Origin: JAEUMD01 sp044222395
GTDB lineage: Bacteria; Pseudomonadota; Alphaproteobacteria; Rhizobiales; Hyphomicrobiaceae
Direction of reading: 5' to 3'
DNA length: 64,000 bases
Assembly (NCBI GenBank): GCA_044222395.1
Contig: JBGANK010000001.1
Span: 124,001 to 188,000 of the forward strand
Shown here: piece by piece, positions 62,932 to 64,000 of the stretch
Position numbering within the stretch: the stretch's first letter is position 1
Layout of the letters: every line of letters begins with the position of its first letter
Notes under the pieces: generated by a model
Database searches by the model: none
What the model was told of the DNA's origin: nothing
What the model saw: the letters and a program-made list of their open reading frames with translations, nothing else
Made by a program: the position numbers and the translations under genes

Positions 62932-63270
62932 TCAATCGCCGGTACCGGGCTTGTCGGAGAAATACTTCTCGAACTTCCCCGCCACGTCCTTGAACTCTTC
63001 CGCCTCGGGCAGCGCATCCTTCTTGGCGGTGATGTTGGGCCACTTCTCCGCGTAATCGCGGTTGACCTCGAGCCACTTCTCCAGGCCGGGCTCGGTATCC
63101 GGCTTGATCGCCTCCACCGGACACTCCGGCTCGCATACGCCGCAATCGATGCATTCGTCGGGATGGATGACCAGCATGTTCTCGCCCTCGTAGAAGCAGT
63201 CCACGGGGCACACCTCGACGCAATCGGTGTATTTGCACTTAATGCACTTGTCGTTGACGATGTAGGTCAT
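62932..63270 (-). CDS. fdxA: 7Fe ferredoxin
   Basis: A 112-aa FdxA-type ferredoxin. Cys9, 17 and 50 can hold a 3Fe-4S cluster and Cys21, 40, 43 and 46 a 4Fe-4S cluster, in the pattern CIKCKYTDCVEVCPVDC...CIDCGVCEPECP (shown in parts). A C-terminal extension WLEVNRDYAEKWPNIT is usual in alphaproteobacterial FdxA. It is a low-potential electron carrier. It sits between carD and the S4-protein gene, the order seen across Hyphomicrobiales. Confidence 0.96.
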   Translation of the reverse strand: MTYIVNDKCIKCKYTDCVEVCPVDCFYEGENMLVIHPDECIDCGVCEPECPVEAIKPDTEPGLEKWLEVNRDYAEKWPNITAKKDALPEAEEFKDVAGKFEKYFSDKPGTGD

Positions 63271-63413
63271 CGGCTCATGTTCCGTTCGAAATCGGCTTGA
63301 CGCCTATATAGCTGCAAGGGCCGCAGCGGCAAGCCCCGCGCCGCGGGCTCTTCGCCACACCTCACGCACCTGTGTTGAGCGCTGCATGTCCCAGGCACGC
63401 CCCCACTCACCGC

Positions 63414-63860
63414 TCAGCGGTTACGCAGCCTGTCGATCATCCGCCGATCACGTTTCGTTGGTCGCCCGGCACCGACGGCGCGCTCGGCCGAGACCTCAAG
63501 ATGCGGCGGATGAGCATCCCGGACAGGGCTTTCGGCCCCAGCAATCGGAGACGGCGCGGCGGGAGTCAATTCCTCAAATAGTTCTTGCGCCTCCTTGGCG
63601 GGGCCGCGACGCACCCCCGGAGCAACGACACGCAGCACCCGAACCTTCCGTCCGACCGACACGGTCACGACATCGCCCAGCCTCAAGCCCTGCGCCGGCT
63701 TGTCGACCTTCTGCCGGTTGACGCGCACCTTGCCGGACGTGACGAGCCCGGCTGCCATTGTTCGCGACTTCACCACCCTTGCGAACCACAACCATTTGTC
63801 GAGCCGCTGCCCGCCCACAGGTCCGCGCGGCGATGTCTCCTCGTCGGCAGCATCGGCCAT
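63414..63860 (-). CDS. S4-domain RNA-binding protein (Hsp15-like)
   Basis: A 148-aa protein. The S4 domain (~19-80): RLDKWLWFARVVKSRTMAA and VRVNRQKVDKPAQGLRLGD (core VNRQKV..P). E. coli Hsp15 binds stalled 50S subunits with peptidyl-tRNA. A basic C-terminal tail (RPTKRDRRMIDRLRNR) follows. Its ATG overlaps the stop of the upstream helicase gene (TGATG), so they are translationally coupled. Confidence 0.92.
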   Translation of the reverse strand: MADAADEETSPRGPVGGQRLDKWLWFARVVKSRTMAAGLVTSGKVRVNRQKVDKPAQGLRLGDVVTVSVGRKVRVLRVVAPGVRRGPAKEAQELFEELTPAAPSPIAGAESPVRDAHPPHLEVSAERAVGAGRPTKRDRRMIDRLRNR

Positions 63861-64000
63861 CAGGGGGCTTTCTCCTTGGCCTGCTTGGCCATAGCCTCCT
63901 TGAGTGCTCCGAGGGCGGCGAATGGGGAATCAGGATCGACTCCGCCCTTCTTCTGCTGTCGCGGACCCGACGAAACGATGCTGGGCGCTCTGGGCTCGTC
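63860..64000 (-). CDS. C-terminal end of probable helicase (partial)
   Basis: Only the last 46 residues are in the window: ...DEPRAPSIVSSGPRQQ, then KKGGVDPDSPFAALGALKEAM and a Lys/Ala tail ending EKAP (given in parts). The SPFAAL segment and the coupling to an Hsp15-like gene, then fdxA and carD, fit the conserved Hyphomicrobiales order in which the first gene is a DEAD/DEAH-type helicase. The helicase domains are outside the window, so the identity is an inference. Confidence 0.55.
   Translation of the reverse strand, partial: DEPRAPSIVSSGPRQQKKGGVDPDSPFAALGALKEAMAKQAKEKAP

Noticed and set aside
1..64000. CRISPR arrays, rRNA, prophage, insertion sequences
   Set aside because: No regularly spaced direct repeats, no rRNA sequence and no integrase, transposase or capsid-type product were seen. 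The repeats present are isolated palindromes.

Overview
The window is chromosomal DNA of a GC-rich alphaproteobacterium, most likely of the Hyphomicrobiales (Rhizobiales) and perhaps Hyphomicrobium-like. The pointers are an HdaA-type replication regulator, a non-discriminating-type AspRS, the helicase / S4-protein / 7Fe-ferredoxin / CarD gene order at the right edge, a ppx-ppk-hdaA-perM block, and many intergenic palindromes that begin with TAGAGC. The species is inferred, not read directly. No phage, insertion sequence, CRISPR array or rRNA operon was seen.

Left part (0.3-11.4 kb): an uptake locus. A DUF4212 small subunit and a large acetate-type sodium:solute symporter run rightwards. Divergent from them are two exonuclease fusions: a membrane PAS/degenerate-histidine-kinase protein ending in a DEDDh exonuclease, and an exonuclease-CBS-DUF294 protein. 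Three small membrane proteins and a second CBS-DUF294 protein follow the symporter. This is the best candidate for a coherent, poorly described system: a transporter surrounded by nuclease-type and nucleotidyltransferase-type regulators. A tRNA-Leu(UAA) follows.

12-16 kb: a cell-surface glycan patch (SAM methyltransferase, a decayed glycosyltransferase remnant, an AT-richer GT2, an FkbM methyltransferase, another GT2). 16-22 kb: aspS, RNase D, an ArsR-SRPBCC pair, a DUF1801 protein and a CbpA-like DnaJ. 22-30 kb: a leftward set of ppx, ppk, hdaA, perM, a CDP-alcohol phosphatidyltransferase and a DUF2066 protein. 30-33 kb: purM and purN with an MFS exporter between them. 33.8-38.6 kb: a cytochrome P450, then an Mla-type lipid transporter (STAS-permease, ATPase, MCE protein fused to an auxiliary domain).

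38.8-51.4 kb: cytochrome c, ndk, a GYF-domain membrane protein, DUF3147, an ABC-F ATPase, a GST, several small or hypothetical genes, a shortened YHS protein, a DUF4261 protein and glyS. 51.7-60.8 kb: a J-domain protein, ispE, a large TPR protein, ETF-ubiquinone oxidoreductase, a family-4-type uracil-DNA glycosylase, a GyrI-like protein, moaB and a membrane protein. 61-64 kb: CarD with a long histone-H1-like tail, fdxA, an Hsp15-like S4 protein and the C-terminus of a probable helicase.

Two dispersed repeat families are visible. One has TAGAGC ends, and at least five genes terminate on the TAG of a TAGAGC/TAGAGT hexamer. The other carries CCGGAC...CCGGCCAT cores.
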